Source: Hibiscus mutabilis (Eukaryota; Streptophyta; Magnoliopsida; Malvales; Malvaceae). Taken from it: a DNA stretch of 64,000 bases. A model generated the notes under the pieces. That model was not told the DNA's origin. It was given only the letters and a program-made list of their open reading frames with translations, and searched no databases. How positions within the stretch are numbered: position 1 is the stretch's first letter; each line of letters starts with the position of its first letter. Below, one piece after another: positions 50,008 through 61,615 of this stretch. The stretch lies in assembly GCA_019671005.1 (NCBI GenBank), contig CM033745.1, forward strand, positions 15,614,921-15,678,920. Reading direction: 5' to 3'. The position numbers were made by a program, and so were the translations under genes.

Positions 50008-51575
50008 TGTTGCGCGTAATAGGTGCTCCGCAATTGTGCAAGTGTACACGTCGCAAGTTATAGTATAAAAGATATCGTCTCCACAGGGATTGGTGTCGCT
50101 TCAAGAATCTAATCTCTTGCACTATAAAAAGTAAAAACACAAATAGATGATTATAGAAGTTTAACTAATAACTAAACTAGAAAACAATAAAGTAAAAGAA
50201 TAGATGAGATCAAATGAGAAGGAATAGGCCAGGTTATCGTGAGTTGAGGTGTGATAGCCGATTGGATCATCTTGGTAAAAGAGTGCAAGGGCAACTTAGT
50301 TGCCGTGGCAACTAGCACAGCGGGGTTGTCTTGGCAACTAATCGATGGTTACCTGGGTGATTAGCTGGGTAACTACTTGGGCGTCTGGGCAGCAACTTTC
50401 AAGGTTCGACAAAGCGTTCTTCAATGGTTTCTTCTTATCCCTGAGTCGAAACTCTAGCTACTCGTGCATGCCTTGATAATACATCCCTACGTGAATCAAG
50501 GGTGAACAACAACCAATCTTGCGCTCTTCTTAGCCGTTGAAATCCTTAACTTATTCCTAAGCCGTATTAATCTTCACCATCAATAGATTGAATAAAGATC
50601 ATATTCATTTGTTTCTTGAACTAACTCTCCCGATATTAGATAAATAAATGAAGTTACGAGATCCTCTGTCAATTCACTCGCAAACAAGAATAAGAACCAA
50701 GAATGAATAAACCTTGAATAGAAAAGTGCAAACTCTTATTACCTAAACAAAATCCAATTGTTTCTCACAACCACAAGACACAATAACCTTAGCCAAATAG
50801 ATTTAGTTCATGGCTAGGTTCCAAAGAAACACAAGATAAATAATTCCTAGCATGAACCTAATTGAACAAGAAAGAAAAAGATGAAAGATGGATGAAGCCT
50901 TCTTGTCGAGATCTCCCCCTTGAAGCTTGTCGAAAATTCTCTCTACTCTCTATCTTTGGAGTTGACGGCATGGCCTCTAATTTATAGGGCTAGGTTAAAG
51001 TCCTTCTTTGAGGAGGAAGTTAAGCTGGAATTAAATTATCCTTAAAGAATATAATTATTTATTACAATTATATTCCTTCTAGAACTTCTCCTATCTTCTT
51101 GGGATTTAATTCTTCTTTAACCTCTTCATGATAATCACACTCCTTTGGGATTTAGCTTTGCTCCACGTCATTTTGGGCTTGTCTAGTCATCAATTTCGAC
51201 TACCATATCACCTTATTCTTTGACAACAATTGCCCTGGCAACTGGCTTGGCATCTCCTTCATGCATTGCCCTGGCAACTAGCTCGGCATCTTCTTCATGC
51301 ATTGCCCTGGCAACTAGCTCGGCATCTCCTTCATGCATTGCCCTAGCAACTAGTTCTGGCCTTGCTTTGGCAAGTGATTCTGCACATACACACAAAACAC
51401 ACCAAAGCAACATCTTTTCCCACAAAAACTACCAAGTTGTGTAATCAAGCTTAACGATGGAAGGAAACATGGATTAATGCATGAATGGCTAATTATGCAA
51501 CTAATATGATCCTAAGTCTAACAATAATATGAGTAAAAAGTGTAAGAAAAATAGTACTTTTGAACACTTATCACA
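50008..51575 (-). repeat. 3' LTR of Athila
   Basis: Reads TGTGATAAGTGT...TACGCGCAACA in sense. Contains three copies of a 36-bp unit (about 51227-51360) built on 'attgccctggcaact'. The right LTR has one fewer copy, which accounts for the length difference. Confidence 0.88.
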
Positions 51576-51830
51576 GCCCTAAACTCGAACTATTGTTTGT
51601 CCTCAAGCAATGCAAACTAATAATTACCTGCCAAGACTTCAATTTTCACAAACTTAGCTTTGAACTTGATTTCAATTCTCAGAACCGGGGCACAAAGTAT
51701 GATTGGCTTTTCATTTTTTGGAAAACTTAGGAGTTACTCGGAATCAAACTATAATGCAGGTTGATTTTTCAGATTCTATGCAAACAAGAGGTTTTCAAAT
51801 TACTTCATTGGGTTCTTTTAACATGTTTTA

Positions 51831-52010
51831 ACTAGAGCCAGTTTCGGACACCTCTAGTGTTTTGTTTTTAGTTTTCTTAAGTTAATTCATTTATTCGACT
51901 AGAGCCGGTTTCGGGCACCTCTAGCGATCAATTTTTAGCACATACTAGAGCCAATTTTGGGGACCTCTAGCGATCGCATACTAGAGCCAATTTCGGGCAC
52001 CTCTAGCATT
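51831..52010. repeat. Four CTAGAG...CTCTAG hairpins
   Basis: Four 28-30 bp units start CTAGAGCC and end CACCTCTAG or similar at 51832-51859, 51899-51925, 51944-51971 and 51981-52007. The ends are inverted, so each unit can form a stem. They lie between the 3' ORF and the 3' LTR. Confidence 0.75.
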
Positions 52011-52309
52011 CATCCAAATTTTATTCTAATCCCCTAATTTTTTAACTATCAACCTAAGTTCACTAGAATTCCTTAAATCAATAAAACCACAACAGTGTTT
52101 CATCAAGTTTAGCATCATAGTAAAATTCTAAGTGTTTCCATGGTTATCCTAGAATAAAAATTCTATCAATTAAGTGCATTGGCAAAGTCATCATCGGATA
52201 TTCATCAAATCTAGGCAATTTTTGTTCCAACTAAAGGCATGGCAAGCAATTTATGTATCCTAAATGCAATACTTAAGATGAATGCAACTAAATATGGTAA
52301 CTACTAATA

Positions 52310-52345
52310 ACAATCCCCCCAAACTCGAGTGAGGCATTGTCCTCA
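52310..52345 (-). promoter_or_regulatory. G-rich, polypurine-like tract downstream of the env-like ORF
   Basis: In sense it reads GAGGACAATGCCTCACTCGA then GTTTGGGGGGATTG. A variant, 'gaggacaaacaatag...gagtttagggc', abuts the 3' LTR at 51576-51605 and is the likelier functional polypurine tract. Confidence 0.4.
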
Positions 52346-52444
52346 ATGCATGCATTAAAGAGAAATAAAAATAACGAAAAATAAAATGCAAATGAGGACT
52401 TACTCCTAGAGTTCGTCATCGTGAATGATTAGTTTCCTTTTTGG

Positions 52445-53981
52445 TCATTGTGTTGATTCTCTTTCTTGAACGCTATTGTTGTTTCCTTGTTGTCGGTGAT
52501 GGAATCGATCCTCATACGGGGTTATCCTCATCGTCCTCTTCATCAATGTCATTGGCTTTTCGCTTGGAAGATTCAATTGGTGCTGTCTTTTTTGGTGCAA
52601 TGGAGGACTCGTCTGGATCTGAAAAATCAGACAATGATTTCGTAGGAGTTGATTTGGGCATAGGTGCTTTACCTTTGGCTTTTGCAGTGGTTGCCGGGAT
52701 GTCTTTAGCTTTGGTTGCCGTGGCATCTTCAAGGTTGGTTGTCGTGGCATCTGCTTATGCAGGCACAATGTAGGTTGTCGCGGCATCATCTGTTACGGTT
52801 GTCGTGGCGACTGCTTCATTGGTTGTTGGGGTAAGGATCTCGGCAGGAAAGATTGAGAACGGTACGCGATTGTCCGGGTACTTTTCTAGGATGACTTGGG
52901 TGATGGCATTGTTGTGCTCCTTCATGTACCGCATGAACATTAGTTGTCGGTCTTCAATTTGCCTTAGGTGGCTCACTAATGGTTGCAAGAGTGATTCAAA
53001 GTGTCCCGGGGTTGATGGCCGAGTTGCCCGGACGTTAGGTGCTTGGGCATTAGGGATTGCCGGGGCGGCAGGAGTTGCTGCGGCAATTGGAGGCCTTGAG
53101 GATTTTTCCGGTGCCTTTCCAATTAGCTTTCGAATTTGTGCTTAATTCCAACCGGACTTTGGTAGGGCCTTTTCATCGGTTGACTCACTTGGAACATGCA
53201 TCTCCTTGCAAAGATTAGAAATTAAGCAAGGGAAGAAAAGAGAACCCTTATCTTTTGAGCTACATACAAAAATCTCATCACAAATAATTTTTCCATTGTT
53301 AATGATGCGATTATGCAAAATAGAATGTATGAGCAAAAGACGTGGTATATCAACTTTAGTATTGTGTGTGGTGGGCATTAAAGAAGTTTTAACAAACTTA
53401 TTCCATAGTTTTGCCTCGGGTTTAAGCCGAAGGCAATTTACTGTGCCCTTGTATTTACCGTCGTTCCAATGAGTTCCCGGTTGAGTGAGTTCTTGAAGCA
53501 CCTTGTCGAGTTGCTTGGCCGTGATTTGATCAACAAAAGCTTGATGCTCGTCCTTCTCAATGTAGAGCCCGTAAAAGGTGTTGATGTTTTCGGGGCTTAT
53601 GAGTATGGCCTTGTCACGAACAAAAACATAAGGATTATCCGGGTTAGGTGAGTGAGCATAGAATTCTCTTACCCATGAGATGTTACCCGGTTTCGATTGA
53701 TGGCAAAAGATTTGCCACTTTTGATGTGCAATCCTCTCGAAGATGAATGGTTCAAGGCTGAAATCTTGATGAGAGTTGGAGTATTCAAAGCCTTGTTCTT
53801 CGTAAATCTTTCGGCTTTCGAACTTGGAGTGAAATCTTTCTTGAACCACCGGTGTAGCAAACTTCTTGTATCTTGGTTCTTTGGAGGAACTTGGATGAAC
53901 TAAAAATTTAATTTTAGATGTCATACATGATCTTGGTTGTGAGTTTTGTAAAAACAAATAAAAGAAACTAAAGAGTTGCAA
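52445..53981 (-). pseudogene. Athila third ORF (env-like / plant transposon protein)
   Basis: 53981-53142 encodes about 280 residues with the pattern seen in the third ORF of Athila elements: QERFHSKFESRKIYEEQGF, WVREFYAH, LLIHSILHNRIINNGKII. A stop near 53142 and a shift separate it from 52988-52445, which holds a helical region and a tail where the near-palindromic motif is read as repeated MPRQP. I see no convincing transmembrane segment, so an envelope role is only a family-level suggestion. Downstream lies G-rich DNA and the hairpin array. Confidence 0.7.
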
Positions 53982-54702
53982 GATGAAAAGTAGGAATAGG
54001 TGAAGGGTGATGGGTTTTATAGAAAGATAGGTAGTAAATATGGTGGGTGGGATTAATTTTTGGAAAGATGAAAAAGAGGGTTTCGGTTTAGTGGAAGGGT
54101 GACGATAATGGGGTTTAATTAGGGTAAGTTGGAGGCTTTATATAAGCCTTAGATTCAGCCCATTAATTTCCTTGTTGAAGATGTTTTCCTTCTTGGATCA
54201 AAATTCCTCTTTATCTTGAACTCTTTTCCTACAATTCAAAGACAAATCAAATAAGGATTAAAATTAAAGATAAACTAATAAAAGAAAATAAATAAAGATG
54301 TGTAAAAGGATTCTTAAACTTAAAGAAAGATAAAACAAAAGAAAATAAATCTATCCTAAAAAAGCAAATAATCAAAAGTAATAAAAAAATAAAATAAAAA
54401 TAAAAATTAAATAGTTCGACAAAATTAAAAATAAAAAGAAAAAGAAAAATAAAATAAAAATAAAATATCGAAAGGAGAGCATGCTCATGCATCTCCTAAG
54501 GTGACCACTTATTTGTTACGTTCCACATGGGCACCATTGTAGTGCTTTAATCTTTGTCCTTTAACTTTGAATTCATTTTTGTCAGTGATGGACTTGATTA
54601 TCACGGCACCATGGGAGAATGGTTTGACAACTTCGAATGGTCCCGACCATCTTGATTTCAGCTTTCCCGGGAAAAGTTTTAGCCGAGAATTGAATAAGAG
54701 AA

Positions 54703-57700
54703 CTAGTTGCCCTGGCGTGAATTTAGTTTATTGTCATGACATTGCTTTGTTTTCTCCTTGTAGATTCGTGCATTGTTATAGGTGAGTGCACGGAATTCTT
54801 CTATCTCGTAGAGGTCCAACAAACGCTTTTGTCTGGCACTTTCCCAATCCATATTCACGGTCTTGATTGCCCAATATGTCTTGTGTTCAATTTCCACCGG
54901 TAGATGGCATGTTTTGCCATAGACAAGTTGGAAGGGCGACATATCTAAGGGTGTTTTGAATGCAGTGCGATATGCGCAAAATGCGTCATCTAGTCTTAAT
55001 GACCAATCCTTCCTAGAGGGATTTACAACTTTCTCGAATATACCCTTCAATTCCCGGTTGGAAATTTCTGCTTGCCCGTTGGTTTGTGGGTGATATGTCA
55101 TGGCGATCTTGTGTGATATGCCGAAGCGTTGCAACATCTTGGCAATAAGTCTGTTGTCAAAATGCTTGCCTTCGTCACTGATAATTGCTCTCGGCATCCC
55201 AAACTGTGTAAATATATTTTTCTGCAAGAATCGTTGTTGGGAACTGCAGCTGCCTCAACCCATTTAGACACGTAGTCAACGACAAGTAGAATGTAGAGGT
55301 TACCGAATGAAGATGGAAAAGGTCCCATAAAATCGATCCCTTATACATCAAACAATTCCACCTCGATGATGTTCTAGAGCGGCATCTCATGTCGTCTAGA
55401 GATATTCCCCGTCCTCTGGCAACGATCACATTGCTTGTAAAAGTTTTGGGCATCTTTGTACAATGTTGACCAATACAACCCGGATTGCAAAACTTTGGCC
55501 GCGGTACGAGTTCCTCCAAAATGTCCTCCATAGGGTGATGAATGGCATTGCCGGAGTACATTCCGTTGCTCTTCTTCAGGGACACATCGGCATATAACCT
55601 GATCTGCACATTGTTTAAACAAAAGAGGCTCGTCCCAAAAGTAATGCTTAGCATCATGGCGGAACCGTTTCTTCCCTTGGTGAGTAAGGCCATAAGGTAA
55701 AATACCACAAACAAGGACATTAACTAAATCTGCGTACCAGGGTATTGCCGAGGCATGTGGTGCCGTGGCGACTACTCCCAAAATTGCCGAGGCGTGCGCG
55801 TCAAAGGCTGTTGCAGCATCGAGGGTTGCTGAGGCGTCGAGGGTTACCAAGGCATGCGCGTCCATGGTTACTGAGGCAACTAAAAGTTGTTCATCCGAGA
55901 ATGCATCGCATATCTCTAGATCCGCTTCCTCCTCCCTATTGCGTTCTAAACATGATAAGTGATCGGCCACTTGATTTTCTGTTCCTTTTTTGTCCTTAAT
56001 TTCAATATCAAATTCTTGTAAAAGTAATATCCAACGAATCAAACGAGGTTTGGCATCCTTTTTAGCAAATAGATATTTGATTGCCGAATGGTCCGTATGA
56101 ACAATTACCTTTGTACCAATCAAATAGGATCGGAACTTGTCAAATGCGAAAACTACAGCTAGTAACTCTTTCTCCGTTGTTGTGTAATTCACTTGAGCAC
56201 TATTAAGAGTTTTACTAGCGTAGTATATCACATGGAATGTCTCACCTGTGCGTTGGCCTAGGACTGCTCCTACCGTGAAATCACTTGCATCATACATGAG
56301 CTCAAAAGGTAGCGTCCAATCTGGTGGAACGACAATGGGTGCTGAGACAAGCTTTTCCTTTAGGGTTTCGAATGCTTGGGTGCAAGAATCATCAAAACTA
56401 GAGACTTTATCCTGTTCAAGCAAATTGCACAAGGGTTTAGTGATTTTAGAAAAATTATGAATGAACCTCCTGTAAAAACCTGTATGTCCACGAAAGCTTC
56501 GAATTCCTTTATCCGAACTTGGTGGGGGTAATCTCTCGATCACGTCTACCTTGGCTTTGTCTACTTCAATTCCCTTGGATGAAATCTTCTGGCCGAGCAC
56601 TTCTCCCAATTGAGGACTAAATCAGTTTCTTCACATCTTGCCAACACCTTCTCTAAATTACCGAGACAGCTGTCGAAGTCATTACCAAAAATAGAAAAAT
56701 CATCCATGAAGATCTCAAGGAAGTCTTCGACCATGTCTGAAAAGAGTGCCATCATGCATCTTTGAAAGGTTGCTGGGGCGTTACACAATCCGAACGGCAT
56801 CCTTCGGAAAGCATAAGTACCGTATGGGCATGTGAAGGTTGTCTTTTCTTGATCTTCTGGTGCTATGGCAATTTGATTGTAACCTGAATAACCATCAAGA
56901 AAACAATAAAAGGGTTTACCTACAAGACGGTCAAGCATTTGATCAATAAAGGGTAATGGGAAGTGATCTTTCCTAGTGACTTTGTTTAGCTTTCGATAAT
57001 CCATACAAACCCTCCAACCGGTCACAGTCCTGGTTGGAATGAGTTCATTATTTTCATTACTTACCACCGTTATACCTCCCTTTTTTGGTACACATTGTAC
57101 CGGACTTACCCATGTACTAACAGAGATAGGGTATATAATGTCGGCGTCAAGCCACTTGATGATTTCTTTCATGGCATGATTCAGTCTCATCTGGGCCTCA
57201 ATTGAAGGTTTGTGATCATCTTCCAACAAAATCTTGTGCATGCACACTGCCGGGCTAATTCCCCTCAAGTCGGTAATTGTCCATCCTATTGCCTTTTTGT
57301 GTAGCTTCAACATTTTGATCAGCTTCTTTTCCTGCTCAGGCTGTAACTTAGAAGAAATAATTACATGCAATGTATTATCGGTTCCTAAGTATGCATATTT
57401 TAGTTGCTCTGGCAATTGTTTCAACTCAAGAATCGGTGGTTGTTCAATAGAGGGCTTTTCGAGCTTACTTTCCTTACCTGAGTAATCCAGTGGTAAAAAG
57501 TATGTACCTGGTTGATTGACTAGCCAATTTGCCTCTTCTTGTTGTTCTTCATCGACCGATTCTTCATACTCCTCAGGTTCCTCTTGATCGGTAATGTAGT
57601 TGCCGAGGCAACTAAATTCCTCGTCGAAGTTAAACTCTGTCGTGGCATGAAGAAGTTGGCATTCTTCTGGATCATCGGCATGCCTTAGTGTTTGGAACAC

Positions 57701-58114
57701 ATTTAGTTTAACTTGCTGGTCATTCACCCTCATTGTGAGTTCTCCGTTTTCAACATCGATCAAGGTTCTCCCTGTTGCTAGGAATGGTCTCTCGAGAATG
57801 ATAGGTGCATGCTCATCTACTTCACAATCCAAAACAATAAAGTCAGCGAGAAAAATAAATTTATCAACTTTTACCAGTATGTCTTCGATTTTTCCCTCTG
57901 GATGCACATAGGATCTGCCGGCTAGCTGTAGCATAACTATTGTAGGTCTTGCCTTCCCGATTCCTAGTTTCTGGAAAACTGATTTAGGCATCAACTTTAT
58001 GCTAGCCCCAAGGTCACATAATGCTTTCCCGACAACTGTTTCAGACTCTCCTAGCCTTATTCTCTTGGACACAAATGTCTTTAAGAAACTTGTCATAGTT
58101 CGGCATTTGTTCAA
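54703..58114 (-). pseudogene. Athila pol: protease, RT, RNase H, integrase
   Basis: 58114-56561 starts in the protease (CDLGASIKLMP) and runs into the reverse transcriptase (WRVCMDYRKLN, FMDDFSIFG). A small deletion near 56605 shifts the frame relative to the copy at 62500. 56609-55374 has RNase H (DASDFTVGAVLGQ, HTDHSAIKYL) and the integrase zinc finger (CDRCQRTG). 55328-54703 has the integrase core (HPQTNGQAEISNRELK). A linker at 55745-55880 consists of repeats of the near-palindromic motif. Catalytic residues are largely kept but the frame is interrupted several times. Confidence 0.85.
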
Positions 58115-58796
58115 TTGCTTCCACCAATGGCAAGTTGATGTGGACTTACTTTAGGATATCAAGAAACTTCTTGAATTGATATTATTGTTTTTGTCGCTTC
58201 AACCTTTGTGGGAATGGTGGTGGAAGTTGGATATCTTCGATCCTTTCATTGGTTTAGAACCTGATTGACGGCATTACCGGGACAACTGGAGTTGCCGATG
58301 CATTATCAACTGGGGTTGCCGAGGCATACTTATCACAAGTTGTCGAAGCATCCTTATCGTCGGTTGCTGAGGCATGCTTATTGCCGGTTGCCGCGACAAT
58401 TCCCGGTTCAGCATCTAAGGCTTTGCCGCTAGGTTCGTCTTGACCTTTTTGTGGAGTTTTGTTTGATGAGCGGGCTTGAGCCTCTTTAAGTTGTTGGCCA
58501 CTTCTAGTGGTGATCGCCTTACATTGCTCATGGTCAGTTCCACTTGCGACTTCAGTATCGCTAGGTAAACCTCCTTGCGGTCTAGTATTCAGGTTTTAAG
58601 CAAACTGTCCGACTTGATATTCTAATGATTTGATTTCTGCCTCTTAGTTTTGCAATCTCATCTCGGTCCTGTTAATAAAAGCATCAGTTCTTTTTATGAA
58701 GTTACTATTCTCAGCCATATAAGATTCAGTTTTCATCATAAAAGCATTTAGAGAATTTTCCAAAGAACTAGATGTTGTCGGTTGTTGTTGCGGTAA
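58115..58796 (-). pseudogene. Athila gag-pol junction, decayed
   Basis: No long frame remains. 58260-58425 holds at least five copies of the near-palindromic motif ('gttgccgaggcat', 'gttgtcgaagcat', 'gttgctgaggcat'). Confidence 0.5.
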
Positions 58797-59871
58797 CTAT
58801 TGTCGTGGCATATTCTGCTGCAATCTCGATTCTTGTGCATTATGATTGTTCTGGTTTAGAGCATTGTTGAGATTACTCCATAAAAAATTCGGGTGCTTCT
58901 TCCAAGCTGGATTGTATGTATTGGACATCACATTGTTGTTCCGATTGTAATTCCCCACATAGAAGCTGGATTCTGGATTCTGCATACATTTAGAAGATTC
59001 ATGGTTATCACCACATAACTCACAAAAAGAATCCATTACCTTGACCTCATGTGTGTTGTTTGGTTTTTGCATGTTCTGGACCATCTTGGTTAAAGTGGCC
59101 AATTGTGCCGAAATTGAATCTGATGATCCTAGTTCATGTATTGTAGCTTGGCGTCTAACTCCTCTTGTTCTAGTAGAGGGGAATTGATAATCATTCTTGG
59201 CCAGCCTGTTTAGAATTTGCATTGCTTCCTCCGGCGACTTATCTAGGAGTATGCCGATGCCGAGGCATCTAGTATCATCCTTGTTGGTGTATTTACGGCG
59301 TTGTAAAACATTGTTACTTGAGTCCACACCGGGAATCCGTGTAGGGGGTATTTGTGTAGAAGTTCTCTATATCGCTCCCAAGCCTCGTACATGGATTCAT
59401 CATCCGCTCACGAAAAGAAGTAATGTCGTTCCGAAGCTTATCAGTCAAATTTGTAGGATTAAACCGAGCAAGGAAATCACGACAAAGATCGGTCTAAGAT
59501 CCTATTGATCCGGCAGAAATGCTATTCAACCATGCTTTCGCCCTATCCCTCAGTGAATAGGGGAATAATCTTAATCGTAAAACATCAGGGGTGACTCCGT
59601 GTATTTTGAACGAGTTACAAATCTCGAGGAAAGATTTTAGATGTTGTCGTGCATCTTGATTCTTTGAGCCGCCAAATTGACCAATTGTGTTGATCATATT
59701 AAACATTACGGTTTCAACTCAAAGTGGTCGGCTTCAATTTCAGTGCGACAACTCCTGGATTAAGTCTATCAAGATCTTCTTCAAGATAGTCTCGAATAGT
59801 TCTGTTTTTACAAGAATCACTCATCCTCCCGCTGGAACATCTTGATTCATATTGTCGTCTTGATTAGCCAT
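58797..59871 (-). pseudogene. Athila gag
   Basis: The start ATG is at 59871 (MANQDDNMNQD). Segments carry the gag core (59706-59494: RLRLFPYSLRDRAKAWLNS) and, at 59327-58797, the C-terminal part with a CELCGDNHESSKC knuckle. It ends in MPRQ then stop, where the near-palindromic motif forms the last codons. Frameshifts near 59820 and 59400 break it. Confidence 0.8.
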
Positions 59872-60059
59872 TGCTACTCTTATCCTTTGTCTAAGTCTTT
59901 GTAAGGTTCGTTCAATTTACGGATCAAAGGGATATTCGTGTAATCGGTCTCGCCACGTCATATACCAATGCAAAACAAAGTTTGTTAGCCCTTTGAATCT
60001 TAAACAAGAAAATTAAAAAGAAAGTGCAAGAAAATAAAAACAAAGTTGCTATTGCCAAT

Positions 60060-60076
60060 CCCCGGCAACGGCGCCA
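60060..60076 (-). promoter_or_regulatory. Primer-binding site, tRNA-Asp type
   Basis: In sense TGGCGCCGTTGCCGGGG, complementary to the 3' end of tRNA-Asp as known for Athila. It lies a few bases inside the 5' LTR. Confidence 0.85.
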
Positions 60077-60082
60077 AAAACT

Positions 60083-61615
60083 TGTTGCGCGTAATAAGTG
60101 CTACGCAATTGTGCAAGTATACACGTTGCAAGTTATAGTATAAAAGATATCGTCTCCACAGAGATTGGTGCCACTTCAAGAATCTAGTCTCTTGCACTGT
60201 AAAAAGTAAAAGAAAACACAAGTAGAAGATTATAAGAGTTTTAACTAATAACTAATCTAGAAAGCAAATAAGTAAAAGGCGATGTAATTAAATGAGAGAG
60301 ATAGGCCAGGTTATCGTGAGTTGAGGTGTGATAGCCGATTGGATCGTCTTGGTAAAAGAGTGCAAGGGCAACTCAGTTGTCGTGGCAACTTGCACAACGG
60401 GGTTGCCTTGGCAACTAGTCGATGGTTGCCTGGGCGACTAGTTGGGCAACTACTTGGGCGTCTGGGCGACAACCTTCAAGGTTCGGCAGAGCGTTCTTCA
60501 ATGGTTTCTTCTTATCCCTAAGTCGAAACTCTAGTTATTTGTGCATGCCTTGATAATACATCCCTGCGTGAATCAAGGGTGAACAACAACCAATCTTGCG
60601 CTCCTCTTAGCCGTTGAAATCCTTAACTTATTCCTAAGCCGGATTAATCTTCACCATCAATAGATTGAATAAAGATCATATTCATTCGTTTCTTGAATCT
60701 AACTCTCCCGATATTAGATAAATAGATGAAGTTACAAGATCCTCTCCCAATTCACTCGCAAACAAGAATAAGAACCAAGAATGAATAAACCTTGAATAGA
60801 AAAGTACAAACTCTTATTACCTAAACAAAATCCAATAGTTTCTCACAACCACAAGACACAATAACCTTAGCCAAATAGATTTAGTTCATGGTTAGGTTCC
60901 AAAGAAACACAAGATAAAGAATCCCTAGCATGAACCTAATTGAACAAGAAAGAAAAAGATGAAGGATGAAGCTTGTCGAAATCCTCATTGCCCTAGATGC
61001 TTGTCGAAAATTCTATCCCCTCTCTCTCTCCCTGGAGTTGACGGCCTGACCTCTAATTTATAGGGCTAGGTCAAAGTCCTTCTTTGAGGAGGAAGTTAAG
61101 TTGGAATTAAATTATCTTTAAAGAATATAATTCTTTATTATAATTATATTCCTTCTAGAACTTCTCCTATCTTCTTGGAATTTAATTCTTCTTTAATCTC
61201 TTCATAGAAATCAAACTCCTTTGGGATTTAGCTTTGCTCCACGTCATCTTGGGCTTGTCTAGTCATCAATTTCGACTACTATATCACCTTATTCTTTGTC
61301 GACAACTGCCCTGGCAACTGGCTCGGCGTCTCCTTCATGCATTGCCCTGGCAACTAGCTCGGCATCTCCTTCATGGATTGCCATGGCAACTAGCTCTAAC
61401 CTTGCTTTGGCAAGTGATCCTGCACATACACACAAAACACACCAAAGCAGCATCTTTTCCCATAAAAACTACCAAGTTATGTAATCAAGCTCAACGATGG
61501 AAGGAAACATGGATTAATGCATGAATGGCTAATTATGCAACTAATATGAGCCTAACTCTAACAATAATATGAGTAAAAAGGGTAAGAAAAATAGTACTTT
61601 TGAACACTTATCACA
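60083..61615 (-). repeat. 5' LTR of Athila
   Basis: Collinear with 50008-51575, with one 36-bp unit fewer at 61307-61400. It ends TTATCACA at 61615, directly against a second Athila pol. Confidence 0.88.

Larger units (their letters stand above)
50008..61615 (-). mobile_element. Athila-type Ty3/gypsy retrotransposon, full length
   Basis: LTRs of 1568 and 1533 bp (50008-51575, 60083-61615) flank an interior with a tRNA-Asp primer site, gag, pol and a third reading frame with similarity to the env-like/plant transposon protein of Athila elements. Order and content are standard for Athila. Coding segments have stops and frameshifts but are fairly well preserved. The two outer flanks do not share a target duplication. 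Confidence 0.9.

Noticed and set aside
51227..51360. 36-bp repeats as a possible CRISPR array
   Set aside because: Units are directly tandem with no unique spacers, inside a plant LTR.
51220..51444. Open frame with repeated ALATSSASPSCI on the plus strand
   Set aside because: It is a by-product of the 36-bp LTR repeat, antisense to the element, and differs between the two LTRs.
52445..52789. MPRQP-repeat protein as a separate gene
   Set aside because: It is the tail of the Athila third ORF and the repeat comes from the nucleotide-level motif.
60060..60076. tRNA-Asp-like sequence as a tRNA gene
   Set aside because: Only the 3' end complement is present; it is the primer-binding site.
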